From positions 1-20,977 of the IMG/VR virus record IMGVR_UViG_3300025687_000415: a stretch of DNA of 20,977 nucleotides, one strand, 5' to 3'. A program made the translations under genes and the position numbers. This DNA is from a virus. Shown here one piece after another: positions 9,243 through 15,815 of this stretch. Each line of letters begins with the position of its first letter. The stretch's first letter is position 1. Under the pieces are notes generated by a model. The model did no database searches, was not told the DNA's origin, and saw only the letters and a list, made by a program, of their open reading frames with translations.

Positions 9243-9399
9243 TCTGTTTCTGCTTAAGTTCTTCTTCTTCTATATGATTTTTTAATAGAGAAACATAAAT
9301 GTCCCTCTCCCACGGCATCATATTTTCAATCTCAGTCAATGAGTATTTATGATACTGCATCAAAGAAAAATTTAAGTTAAAGTAATTCTCAAGATCCAT
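9229..9399 (-). CDS. gp51: gp51-like small baseplate hub assembly protein
   Basis: A 56-aa frame fills the space between gp26 and the 723-aa gene. It starts ATG at 9399-9397 and ends TAA at 9231-9229, overlapping the next start by 14 nt. The core LTEIENMMPWERDIYVSLL (residues 21-39) followed by an acidic helix is the short helical P-W-E-R-x-x-Y motif of small proteins annotated as gp51 (baseplate hub assembly catalyst) in marine T4-like phages, and also resembles small tail assembly chaperones. T4 gp51 itself is much longer (249 aa), so the name rests on synteny with gp26 and recall of annotations. A second Met at residue 14 (MQYHKYSL) is an alternative start; the first ATG lies only 11 nt after the gp26 stop. 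Confidence 0.72.
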   Translation of the reverse strand: MDLENYFNLNFSLMQYHKYSLTEIENMMPWERDIYVSLLKNHIEEEELKQKQNGGW

Positions 9400-9406
9400 A
9401 TGGATC
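9393..9406. repeat. 14-bp perfect palindrome over the gp51-like start codon
   Basis: GATCCATATGGATC reads the same on both strands. The ATG of the gp51-like gene lies at its centre. In RNA it could form a small hairpin only with a distorted loop, or an intermolecular duplex. It may be chance. Confidence 0.5.
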
Positions 9407-9410
9407 ATTC

Positions 9411-10130
9411 CTATCCGAAAAAACTTGAGAGTCCCTCCAGAACTACTTCACTTTCAACACCAGTATTTGGATTCTTAACTTTCACTTTATGGGAAAGTTT
9501 AGGCATTGTTTCAAAGAACTTTTCAATCTCTTTGAACTGAGATGAGTTCATCTGCTCTAAGAATTCAAGAAGTTCTTTCTTAGTTACATCAGAAGCACTC
9601 CACACTTCTTCTTCATTATAAATTTTATCAATACATGACGCAACCAGATCAAATGATTGCTCCATCGTATTATTGGATGCAAAATCAAAATTGTTCTTAA
9701 TGAACTGTTCAAGAGATGGATATTTCATCTCCATTACTAATGTCTCGTCAAGTTTAATTCTCTTATCATGCTCATCATTCTTTTGAATTTTAATATCATC
9801 TAAAAGAATAGTTATTGGCACTGTGGTTTCTTCATCATCTGGACAAATTAGATTAACTTCAATTTCTTCTCCAACAGACTTACCACGAATGTTAAGGAAA
9901 AGAAATTCAATATCAAAAGTTGGAAGACTTTCAACCTTAATATTTTTTGTCTGAATGCAATTTTTAATGACTGTCTTAATTGCAGTGGTAATCTGTTTAG
10001 TATCTTCAGATTCCAAAGCAATTAAAAGAAGTTTTTCTTCCTTTACTAAGAAAGGTCTGTATTGGATTGTTTGTCCTGTAGATGGCAACTCAAGTTCATA
10101 AGTTGGCGTAGAAATCTTTGGTAATGGCAT
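9411..10130 (-). CDS. gp26: gp26-like baseplate hub subunit
   Basis: This 239-aa protein begins MPLPKISTPTYELELPSTGQ and continues YRPFLVKEEKLLLIALESED, the characteristic opening of gp26 baseplate proteins of T4-like cyanophages (T4 gp26 is 208 aa). The middle has a strand-rich section with a conserved-looking L-I-C-P-D-D-E-E; the C-terminal half is helical and ends at Phe-Gly. In T4, gp26 is required to assemble the central hub. An AGG six to seven bases before ATG (TAGGTTATTATG) is a good ribosome site, and a late-type promoter lies 28 nt upstream. The gp51-like gene follows after 11 nt, a conserved pairing. Confidence 0.88.
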   Translation of the reverse strand: MPLPKISTPTYELELPSTGQTIQYRPFLVKEEKLLLIALESEDTKQITTAIKTVIKNCIQTKNIKVESLPTFDIEFLFLNIRGKSVGEEIEVNLICPDDEETTVPITILLDDIKIQKNDEHDKRIKLDETLVMEMKYPSLEQFIKNNFDFASNNTMEQSFDLVASCIDKIYNEEEVWSASDVTKKELLEFLEQMNSSQFKEIEKFFETMPKLSHKVKVKNPNTGVESEVVLEGLSSFFG

Positions 10131-10157
10131 AATAACCTATAGAAATTTCAGATAATT

Positions 10158-10165
10158 TATTTATT
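10158..10165 (-). promoter_or_regulatory. T4-type late promoter AATAAATA upstream of gp26
   Basis: The minus strand reads CCTAATAAATAAATT; AATAAATA is one base off TATAAATA. It overlaps the TAA stop of the tube-initiator gene at 10166-10164, and the gp26 ATG is 28 nt further on. The same stop/promoter arrangement occurs at 2830 and 18471. Confidence 0.62.
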
Positions 10166-10949
10166 AGGCAAGAGTTGAGTTGATTTGATTTAACTCTGCT
10201 TGAGTTCCTGCACCAGTTCTTGTAGATCCAACGAACAACCCAGTTCCAGTTCTTAATGCACCGGTGCCACTTAGTCCGGGTAAATCAGGAACTCCCGCTG
10301 CTGATGATTGTGTTGGTTCTGGTTGTCCAGGAATTTCTTTTACATTATCCGAGAAATATCGATCATAAGTGAAGGAAACTGTACATTTTAATAACTGAGA
10401 ACTGTCATAAGAAACTGGCATGGAGTTGATAGATATTGGAAATGCATTCACAAAAGTATATGACATTTTACCTGCCATATCTCTTTCAAATTTTGTAATG
10501 TGTATTGTTGTTTTATAATCTTTTGGATATCTTACCCTATAATTGTTGTTTGTTTTTGGTCCACCACTCAATTCACCTGATATTTGCTCACCCACAATAT
10601 ATCTCAACCATGTTTCAAAAGCTCTAATTACGGTATATTTTGTATCAACATAAAAAGTAAAGTCTGCTCTATCATCATATAATCTTCTATAAGCATTTCT
10701 TTGTGTTACTCCAGTAAAATCATTGTTGAGTTCATGTGTAGCTAGAGATGAACCTGGAAGACTTGCCTCAGAACAAGATAAAATTAGTAATTCATTAATT
10801 GTAGTATTACTAATTGCATTATATCCAAATTGATCCTTAATAGTTTGTGGCAATGTAAAACTACACTCAAAATGAGAAGTTAATGCTGGTTGCAGTATTT
10901 TACTTTTAATGTCACTAATAGATCTTTTTGTAGGACTTGGAGCTCCCAT
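10164..10949 (-). CDS. gp54: gp54-like baseplate tail-tube initiator (gp19-like tube fold)
   Basis: The 261-aa protein resembles the tail-tube family. It has L-P-G-S-S-L-A (about residue 63), then a T-x-x-N-A-Y-R-R-L-Y-D-D-R segment with DFTFYVD and a FETWLRYIVGE helix, then VRYPKDYKTTIHITKFERD, and a strand set ending CTVSFTYDRYF. These are the features of gp19-type tube proteins and of the related T4 tube-initiating baseplate proteins gp48 and gp54. Because gp48 is separately encoded at 12089 and this gene starts the hub operon, gp54 is the best call; a tail tube paralogue is the alternative. The C-terminal 50 residues are Gly/Thr-rich and unstructured. The start lies in a 32-bp divergent region with gp4 and lacks a clear Shine-Dalgarno. 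Confidence 0.7.
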   Translation of the reverse strand: MGAPSPTKRSISDIKSKILQPALTSHFECSFTLPQTIKDQFGYNAISNTTINELLILSCSEASLPGSSLATHELNNDFTGVTQRNAYRRLYDDRADFTFYVDTKYTVIRAFETWLRYIVGEQISGELSGGPKTNNNYRVRYPKDYKTTIHITKFERDMAGKMSYTFVNAFPISINSMPVSYDSSQLLKCTVSFTYDRYFSDNVKEIPGQPEPTQSSAAGVPDLPGLSGTGALRTGTGLFVGSTRTGAGTQAELNQINSTLA

Positions 10950-10950
10950 C

Positions 10951-10958
10951 TATAAATA
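10951..10958 (+). promoter_or_regulatory. T4-type late promoter TATAAATA upstream of gp4
   Basis: An exact match to the T4 late consensus TATAAATA starts one base beyond the divergent gene's start codon and 31 nt before the gp4 ATG. It should start the plus-strand block gp4-194-aa protein-gp48-gp53. The gp33 co-activator needed for such promoters is encoded at 16458-16715. Confidence 0.8.
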
Positions 10959-10981
10959 CTTCTACCGATATATTATGTATA

Positions 10982-11428
10982 ATGGCAGAAAGCATAAAGA
11001 GTCGTTATAAACCTGAGTACCCGAAGAAATATAAGGGAGACCCCAACAATATCATTTGTCGTAGTAGTTGGGAACGCAGATTTTGTCGTTGGTGTGATTT
11101 AAATGAAAATATTTTAGAGTGGGGTTCTGAAGAGTTTTTTATTCCATACTTTGACCCAACTACTAGCAGAGTTAGAAGATACTTCCCAGACTTTATCATC
11201 AAAGTTCGTGAGCAATCTGGTGATATTAAAAAGTATGTGATAGAAATCAAACCCAAAAGACAAACGATGCCTCCAGTTCAGACAAGCAAAAAAAGAACTA
11301 GAACATTCATTAGTGAAGTCAAAACTTATGCTGTGAATGAGGCAAAGTGGAAAGCAGCAAAAGAATGGTGTGCAGATAGAATGCTTGAGTTTCGTATTAT
11401 CACAGAAGATCACTTAGGAATTAAGTAA
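10982..11428 (+). CDS. gp4: gp4-like head completion protein, PD-(D/E)XK-like
   Basis: The 148-aa protein is closely similar to T4 gp4 (also called gp50/65; about 150 aa): it has KYKGDPNNIICRSSWERRFC, CDLNENILEWGSEE and RRYFPDFIIKVRE in the same order. Head completion protein is needed to finish DNA-filled heads before tail joining. Residues E31 (SSWERRF), D70 (YFPDF) and E88-x-K90 (VIEIKPK) form the spaced E...PD...ExK pattern of restriction-type nucleases, so it may trim DNA; that is inference from motif. A longer TTG start 15 codons upstream is rejected because it would place the late promoter inside the coding region. The stop overlaps the next start (TAATG). Confidence 0.93.
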   Translation: MAESIKSRYKPEYPKKYKGDPNNIICRSSWERRFCRWCDLNENILEWGSEEFFIPYFDPTTSRVRRYFPDFIIKVREQSGDIKKYVIEIKPKRQTMPPVQTSKKRTRTFISEVKTYAVNEAKWKAAKEWCADRMLEFRIITEDHLGIK

Positions 11429-12012
11429 TGGCACTTACTGGATACGAAAAATCACTATCACAATATACAAAATCAGAATTAGTTCAAATTGCCAGAACAT
11501 ATTCAGTATATTATAGAACAGAATCTGGTGTTGGAAAAATCGGAGTTTATGATAGATTAACTAAACAACAATTAATAGACATAATACAAAAAGATAAAGA
11601 TTATCAAAAAGCAGGATCGCAGTCAAGAATTCAATTACTTAAAAGAAAATTGTCGAATGTATCAGATCCCGAAGAGATCATGATTAATATTTTGGAAGTT
11701 TTTAAAGAAGTTGAAATTATACCTACACCGGGAAATTATTATACCTTTATATACAAAGCAAAAACAATAAAAGATAAAAGTAAACAATACCCAGGAATGC
11801 CCACAGAAGAAGTTTATTACGATCAACACCCTTTAGTTGCAGTTTTCGAAATTAAAAAATGGGGATTTATTGGTTTGAACTTTCATTGGGGAACCATGAG
11901 AAATTATACATGGCAAGAAGTTCTTGGACAACTTCATGTCATAAGAAAAAATGAAATTGATTATATGAGATCCTTAAACTATATGAAACTGATTAAATAC
12001 AAGACTAAATAA
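11428..12012 (+). CDS. Conserved-type phage protein of unknown function, Rho-N/SAP-like N-terminus
   Basis: I do not recognise this 194-aa protein by name. Residues 9-55 (SQYTKSELVQIARTYS, then LTKQQLIDIIQK) look like a two-helix Rho-N, LEM or SAP-type module, which in other proteins binds nucleic acid. The second part (about 100-194) is a compact alpha/beta unit with YYTFIYKAKT, VYYDQHPLVAVFEI, WGFIGLNFHWG and a helical tail; the Y-D-x-H-P-L motif followed by an Asn-x-His strand recurs in other phage proteins of unknown role. It is coupled to gp4 by a one-base overlap and followed by gp48, so a head-completion, DNA-end or tail-joining role is plausible. T4 has gene 2 (DNA end protector) beside gene 4, but I see no clear similarity to gp2. 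Confidence 0.8.
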   Translation: MALTGYEKSLSQYTKSELVQIARTYSVYYRTESGVGKIGVYDRLTKQQLIDIIQKDKDYQKAGSQSRIQLLKRKLSNVSDPEEIMINILEVFKEVEIIPTPGNYYTFIYKAKTIKDKSKQYPGMPTEEVYYDQHPLVAVFEIKKWGFIGLNFHWGTMRNYTWQEVLGQLHVIRKNEIDYMRSLNYMKLIKYKTK

Positions 12013-12026
12013 CTAAAAAGTCTATA

Positions 12027-12089
12027 ATGTCTCATACTCTACAAAAAATTGAGATGATTAGTCCTCTTAGAATTGAGGAGAGTTTCTGA
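12027..12089 (+). CDS. Possible 20-aa peptide upstream of and coupled to gp48
   Basis: ATG at 12027 opens 20 codons (MSHTLQKIEMISPLRIEESF) ending TGA at 12087-12089, overlapping the gp48 ATG as TGATG. It occupies nearly the whole 76-nt gap between two real genes, and the gp48 Shine-Dalgarno GAGGAG lies inside its end. This matches the overlap style elsewhere here. It has no good Shine-Dalgarno of its own. It could be a real micropeptide, a coupling leader or chance. Confidence 0.35.
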   Translation: MSHTLQKIEMISPLRIEESF

Positions 12090-13477
12090 TGGCAGGAAAT
12101 TTTCAGTGCCCACAAGGACAAATTTGTAGTAAAGAATATGGAACTGCTGTAGGTCCAAGAAATACAAACTTGTATTTCAGAACATCCACTGCAATATCAC
12201 AAGGCAGTGGAACTGAAGTGACCGGAGGAACAACAACACTTTATACTTGGGTTCCCGATACAACAAGTGGATTTACTTTTGGAACTGGACAAGGAAGTTG
12301 GCAGCCAGCAGCTAGGTCAAATGATGGAAAAAAATGGGAATTGTTGAAAGACTCTAATGGTAAAAATATTCTCGGTGCTGATGCAGAAAAATCTTTAGTA
12401 TCAACAAATGGAAATCTTAACAGAAATGTAGCAGCAAATACAACGAAGACTTTAAATGCAGCAGGAATAAAACCTACCGACACTAAAAAAATAGTTGAAT
12501 CAAACACAGAGACAGCAACCGAAGAAGCAAATGCTGATGGTTCTGTACCTAAAGAATTCACTACCGAAGATCAGCAAAAAACTGATGAGTTATTAAGAGG
12601 ACTTCAGGGCGCAATTCAATCGAAGTCTAGAGGAGTTGGTGATTATAAAAATGAAAAATATCCACTAACTCTAGATACGAGCACCCAGGATACTATACAA
12701 TTTACTATGCTTGAACATGCTCCAAGGAAAACAGGAACTTCAGATTTTGCAAATGGAAACTTTTTCGGAGACAGAAATAGAGATGATGTAAAGAGTAGAG
12801 GTGCAACAATTACCTTACCAATTCAACCTTCAATAACCGATTCCAATACAGTTAACTGGACTGGACAATCGATAACTGCACTTGAAGCAATGACAGGAAT
12901 TGCAGCAGCATCTGCAATCAGTTCGGGTGGAACTGGTGTGGCAGCTGCATTAGAAGGGGGAGCACAACTCCTACAAAACAAAGCAGCAAATGATTCTATG
13001 AAATCCGCTATTGCTCTTGGATTTGTTTCTTCGAATAAAAATTTCCTTACAAAAACAACTGGAGCAATTCAGAATCCAAATTTAGAATTATTATTTGATA
13101 GTCCATCTTTAAGACAATTCTCATTTACCTTTGTAATGTCAGCAAGAGAAGATGATGAATCTCAAGCAATAAGAAGAATTATTAGATTCTTTAAACAAGG
13201 AATGTCAGTTCAAAGAGCAAGCACTGGATTGTTTTTGAAATCTCCAAATACTTTTGATATAAAGTACAAATATAAAAGTAATGACCACCCATACTTAAAT
13301 AAAATAAAAGAATGTGCTTTGATTAATTTTTCTGTTGATTATACTCCAGCAGGTAATTATTCAACTTATGATGATGGTGCAATGACTTTATATGCATTAT
13401 CAATGCAATTCCAAGAACTTGACCCAATCTATAATGATGATTATGACAAGTTTGGTAAAGAATCGATAGGTTACTAA
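12089..13477 (+). CDS. gp48: gp48-like baseplate tail-tube cap protein
   Basis: The 462-aa protein matches gp48, which caps the baseplate and with gp54 starts tail-tube polymerisation. The C-terminal third is diagnostic: NLELLFDSPSLRQFSFTF, then RIIRFFKQGM, LFLKSPNTFDIKYKYK and a long YSTYDDGAMTLYALSMQFQE, the gp19-like tube fold. The N-terminal part (1-200) is Thr/Gly-rich and the centre has a hydrophobic Ala/Gly helix (AMTGIAAASAISSGGTGVAA, about 268-287). It is longer than T4 gp48 (364 aa). GAGGAG eight bases before ATG is a strong ribosome site. It is followed by gp53 after 1 nt. Confidence 0.88.
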   Translation: MAGNFQCPQGQICSKEYGTAVGPRNTNLYFRTSTAISQGSGTEVTGGTTTLYTWVPDTTSGFTFGTGQGSWQPAARSNDGKKWELLKDSNGKNILGADAEKSLVSTNGNLNRNVAANTTKTLNAAGIKPTDTKKIVESNTETATEEANADGSVPKEFTTEDQQKTDELLRGLQGAIQSKSRGVGDYKNEKYPLTLDTSTQDTIQFTMLEHAPRKTGTSDFANGNFFGDRNRDDVKSRGATITLPIQPSITDSNTVNWTGQSITALEAMTGIAAASAISSGGTGVAAALEGGAQLLQNKAANDSMKSAIALGFVSSNKNFLTKTTGAIQNPNLELLFDSPSLRQFSFTFVMSAREDDESQAIRRIIRFFKQGMSVQRASTGLFLKSPNTFDIKYKYKSNDHPYLNKIKECALINFSVDYTPAGNYSTYDDGAMTLYALSMQFQELDPIYNDDYDKFGKESIGY

Positions 13478-13478
13478 A

Positions 13479-14486
13479 ATGGCATCATACTTTAGACAAG
13501 TTCCAAACTTCGAATATGCCAGTAGAACTGCTGATAATAAAGCAATCTCTGATTATATTCCAGTAAAAAATCTCTTCAAGAAAGGAAAACTTCGTGAGGA
13601 TATTTTTGGCAATTTAAACTTCTTTACCAAGTATAAGATTATTGGAGACGAAAGACCAGACAATGTTGCATACAAATTATATAATGACGAAACTCTTGAT
13701 TGGATAATCCTACTTTCAAATAATATTCTTAATATTCAAACTGAATGGCCTATGGCGCAGTCAGTATTTGATAAAGTGATGCTTGAAAAGTATGGTTCTT
13801 ATGAAGCTCTTTATTCTGGTATCCATCACTACGAAACCATAGAAATTAAAAATTCTGCAGGAGCAACATTAATTCCTGCTGGAACTAGAATGCCAAATAC
13901 TTGGAAAACAAATGGAAACTTTATTGAAATAAACAACTCAAAAATATCACAAATATTTTCTGGAAATGGAGTTACTCCATCTACAACAGTAACCGTTACA
14001 ATGAATAACGGAATCAAAGGATTGACGATTGGTTCGGAAGTTGTAATAAACAATGTATCAGAGAACATCTATAATGGAAGATTCAGAGTTACTTCTGCAT
14101 ATATCCCCACAGATGATATTGCAGTTTCTTTCACATATGAATTATCTTCGGTTCCATCAATTGCAATACCAGTATTAAGTACAAGTCAGAGGGAAGAAGT
14201 TCTGTTTAGAGTTGGAACTGGAGGAAACTCTTATTACTATGAATACTTTGATGATAGATTGGGATATTATGTAACTATTCCATCATCAACAATTCTTATT
14301 CCAATCACTAACTATGAATATGAATCAAGACTAGAAGATGAAAAAAGAAATATTTTTACTCTTAAACCACAATACCTCAATGTAGTCTTTAATGATCTTG
14401 ATGATATTATGCCATATAAAAAGGGTAGCACCCAGTATGTGAATGCTACCCTGAAGAGGGGAGATAATATTAGACTGTTTGAGTAA
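13479..14486 (+). CDS. gp53: gp53-like baseplate wedge protein
   Basis: The 335-aa protein opens like gp53 wedge proteins: MASYFRQVPNFEYASR, then IPVKNLFKKGKLREDI, YKIIGDERPDNVAYKLY and LDWIILLSNNILNIQTEWPM. gp53 joins adjacent baseplate wedges around the hub. It is much longer than T4 gp53 (196 aa): residues about 145-260 are a Thr/Val-rich beta insert, and the last 70 residues return to a helical, charged form with YEYESRLEDEKR and LKPQYLNVV, seen in gp53 family ends. The gene meets gp32 head-on with no intergenic base: its stop ends at 14486 and the gp32 stop begins at 14487. Its last 25 codons also carry the gp32 terminator on the other strand. Confidence 0.9.
   Translation: MASYFRQVPNFEYASRTADNKAISDYIPVKNLFKKGKLREDIFGNLNFFTKYKIIGDERPDNVAYKLYNDETLDWIILLSNNILNIQTEWPMAQSVFDKVMLEKYGSYEALYSGIHHYETIEIKNSAGATLIPAGTRMPNTWKTNGNFIEINNSKISQIFSGNGVTPSTTVTVTMNNGIKGLTIGSEVVINNVSENIYNGRFRVTSAYIPTDDIAVSFTYELSSVPSIAIPVLSTSQREEVLFRVGTGGNSYYYEYFDDRLGYYVTIPSSTILIPITNYEYESRLEDEKRNIFTLKPQYLNVVFNDLDDIMPYKKGSTQYVNATLKRGDNIRLFE
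14418..14452 (-). terminator. Rho-independent terminator of gp32, inside gp53
   Basis: On the minus strand AGGGTAGCA and TGCTACCCT form a perfect 9-bp stem with a 13-nt loop, followed at once by TTTTT. It lies 35 nt beyond the gp32 stop. On the plus strand no T-run follows, so it is directional. It is entirely within the coding sequence of gp53. Confidence 0.75.
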
Positions 14487-15422
14487 TCAGTCTTCAGCAA
14501 GACGCTGGAAATAACTCAGAGCATCATCTTCATCTTCATCGGATGTTTCAATCTTAGGAAGTGAAGGGGACTTACTGCGAGCAAAGGATTGTTCCAGTTC
14601 TGCAATTACACTCTCTTCCTTAGAAGGAGTTTGAGTGTAGGACTCATAATCATCTTCTTGCTCCTGAACTGCTGCACGAGCAGACTTCTGACCCAGAACA
14701 TACTTCAAACGCTTTTCAAGGTCTTCATAAGACTTGAACTGGTCAGGAGCAACAATTGCGGAGAGAGAATACTCTTTCTTCCAAATTGCTTCCAGAGCAT
14801 CATCATCTTCCAGGAGGGGACCAGAACTATCAAACTCAGACTTGTCATAGTTCCAGTAACCTTCAACCTTACGAATCTTCAGACGGAAGTTTGCACCACC
14901 CCAGAAATCAAAAGGATTGATGGGTTCTTCATCTTCAAATTCAGGTTGCATAGCATTGAGAATCTTGTCAAAGATTTTCTTACCGAACTTGAACAGAAAG
15001 ACTTTACCCTCGTTCTGAGGATTTGCGGGGTCTTTCACCACATAGATGTTGCTGTAGTAAGACAGTTTACGCTTCTGCTTACGCACAGTTTCTTTATCTT
15101 TCTCACTACCACTGTTCCAGAGTTCACGATTGTGCTCAGAAACAGGGTCCTTTTGACCAATAGTAGTCAGTGAGTTTTCAATGTACCAACCACCAGGACC
15201 TTGGAAGGCATGTGCATATATCTTAACCCAGGGAAGTTCTTCACCTTCAGGTGCTGGAAGGAAACGAATGACGGCAGAACCAACACCAGTCTTGTCCATT
15301 TCAGGTTTCCAGAAACGTTCATCTGGACCACCACCACTGCTGCTCATTTTTTCAACTTCTTTCACCAGTTTCTCGGTGAGAGAACCAAGTTTGGATTGCT
15401 TTTTCAGATTTTCAAAAGACAT
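14487..15422 (-). CDS. gp32: gp32 single-stranded DNA-binding protein
   Basis: The 311-aa protein is T4-type SSB, which coats single-stranded DNA in replication, recombination and repair and receives gp59. The core contains RFWKPEMDKTGVGSAVIRFL, HAFQGPGGWYIENSL, KLSYYSNIYVVKDPANP and EGKVFLFKFGKKIFDKI, in T4 order (T4 gp32 is 301 aa). A basic N-terminal segment (KKQSKLGSLTEKLVKEVEK) corresponds to the cooperativity domain and the C-terminal tail is acidic (TSDEDEDDALSYF), the usual partner-binding arm. The T4 zinc ligands Cys77, Cys87 and Cys90 are missing; I find no cysteine in the whole protein. GAGG eight bases before ATG is the ribosome site. A sigma70-like promoter at 15468-15496 and a terminator at 14418-14452 frame it as its own transcription unit. 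Confidence 0.95.
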   Translation of the reverse strand: MSFENLKKQSKLGSLTEKLVKEVEKMSSSGGGPDERFWKPEMDKTGVGSAVIRFLPAPEGEELPWVKIYAHAFQGPGGWYIENSLTTIGQKDPVSEHNRELWNSGSEKDKETVRKQKRKLSYYSNIYVVKDPANPQNEGKVFLFKFGKKIFDKILNAMQPEFEDEEPINPFDFWGGANFRLKIRKVEGYWNYDKSEFDSSGPLLEDDDALEAIWKKEYSLSAIVAPDQFKSYEDLEKRLKYVLGQKSARAAVQEQEDDYESYTQTPSKEESVIAELEQSFARSKSPSLPKIETSDEDEDDALSYFQRLAED

Positions 15423-15467
15423 TTGTATACCTCGGATTGTTTGGATTTGGCCTTTGTGTACCCCATC

Positions 15468-15496
15468 AGTCTACAGGTCGGAACCCGTATTGTCAA
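15468..15496 (-). promoter_or_regulatory. Sigma70-like promoter of gp32
   Basis: TTGACA (15496-15491), a 17-bp spacer and TAGACT (15473-15468) stand upstream of gp32; the expected start is near 15461, giving a leader of about 39 nt. The -10 box begins with the TAG stop codon of the DUF1825 gene, and the -35 lies in that gene's last codons. Confidence 0.6.
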
Positions 15497-15815
15497 TGCG
15501 TTCCTTCATGGTCTCAAGTAATTGAGTCATGTTGTTGAATATTACATTCATATCAACATGAGGAGGAAGTCCCATTACTCTAGCAGATTCTTGGATTTTT
15601 TCCTTCATCCGAATTGCTTCAGGATCATCGGAAAGTTTTAAACGAGTGTATAAAATTTGCTGTTTGTTCAACAGTTTTTCAAGAAGAGCAACATGAAACA
15701 ATTTTTCCTCCTTACTCATACGAGGAAATTCAAACACATTCTTATAGATATCTTCTTGAAGATCAGATATCTCAGCCATCTCTGCACGGACGACTTCGGA
15801 ATCAAAAAAACTCAT
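15471..15815 (-). CDS. DUF1825-family protein, cyanobacterial type
   Basis: This 114-aa helical protein begins MSFFDSEVVRAEMAEISDLQ and has a central KLFHVALLEKLLNKQQILYTR-like helix (shortened here), LKLSDDPEAIRMKEKIQ, and a Met-rich C-terminal helix with N-N-M-T-Q-L-L-E-T-M-K. This is the layout of DUF1825, a family of small proteins found in cyanobacteria and their T4-like phages; function unknown. It lies between gp59 and gp32, overlapping gp59 by 4 nt (ATGA), so it is co-translated with replication proteins. It is one of the clearest host-linked markers in the window. A regulatory or replication-associated role is inference. Confidence 0.85.
   Translation of the reverse strand: MSFFDSEVVRAEMAEISDLQEDIYKNVFEFPRMSKEEKLFHVALLEKLLNKQQILYTRLKLSDDPEAIRMKEKIQESARVMGLPPHVDMNVIFNNMTQLLETMKERIDNTGSDL

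Noticed and set aside
9344-9352. CATAAATA inside the gp51-like gene
   Set aside because: About 100 nt before the next start and within codons; not enough to call a promoter.
10937-10981. TTG start giving gp4 15 more residues
   Set aside because: It would put the late promoter inside the gene, and T4 gp4 starts close to MAES-type Met at 10982.
14589-15525. Plus-strand frames opposite gp32
   Set aside because: gp32 is certain on the other strand; these are shadows.
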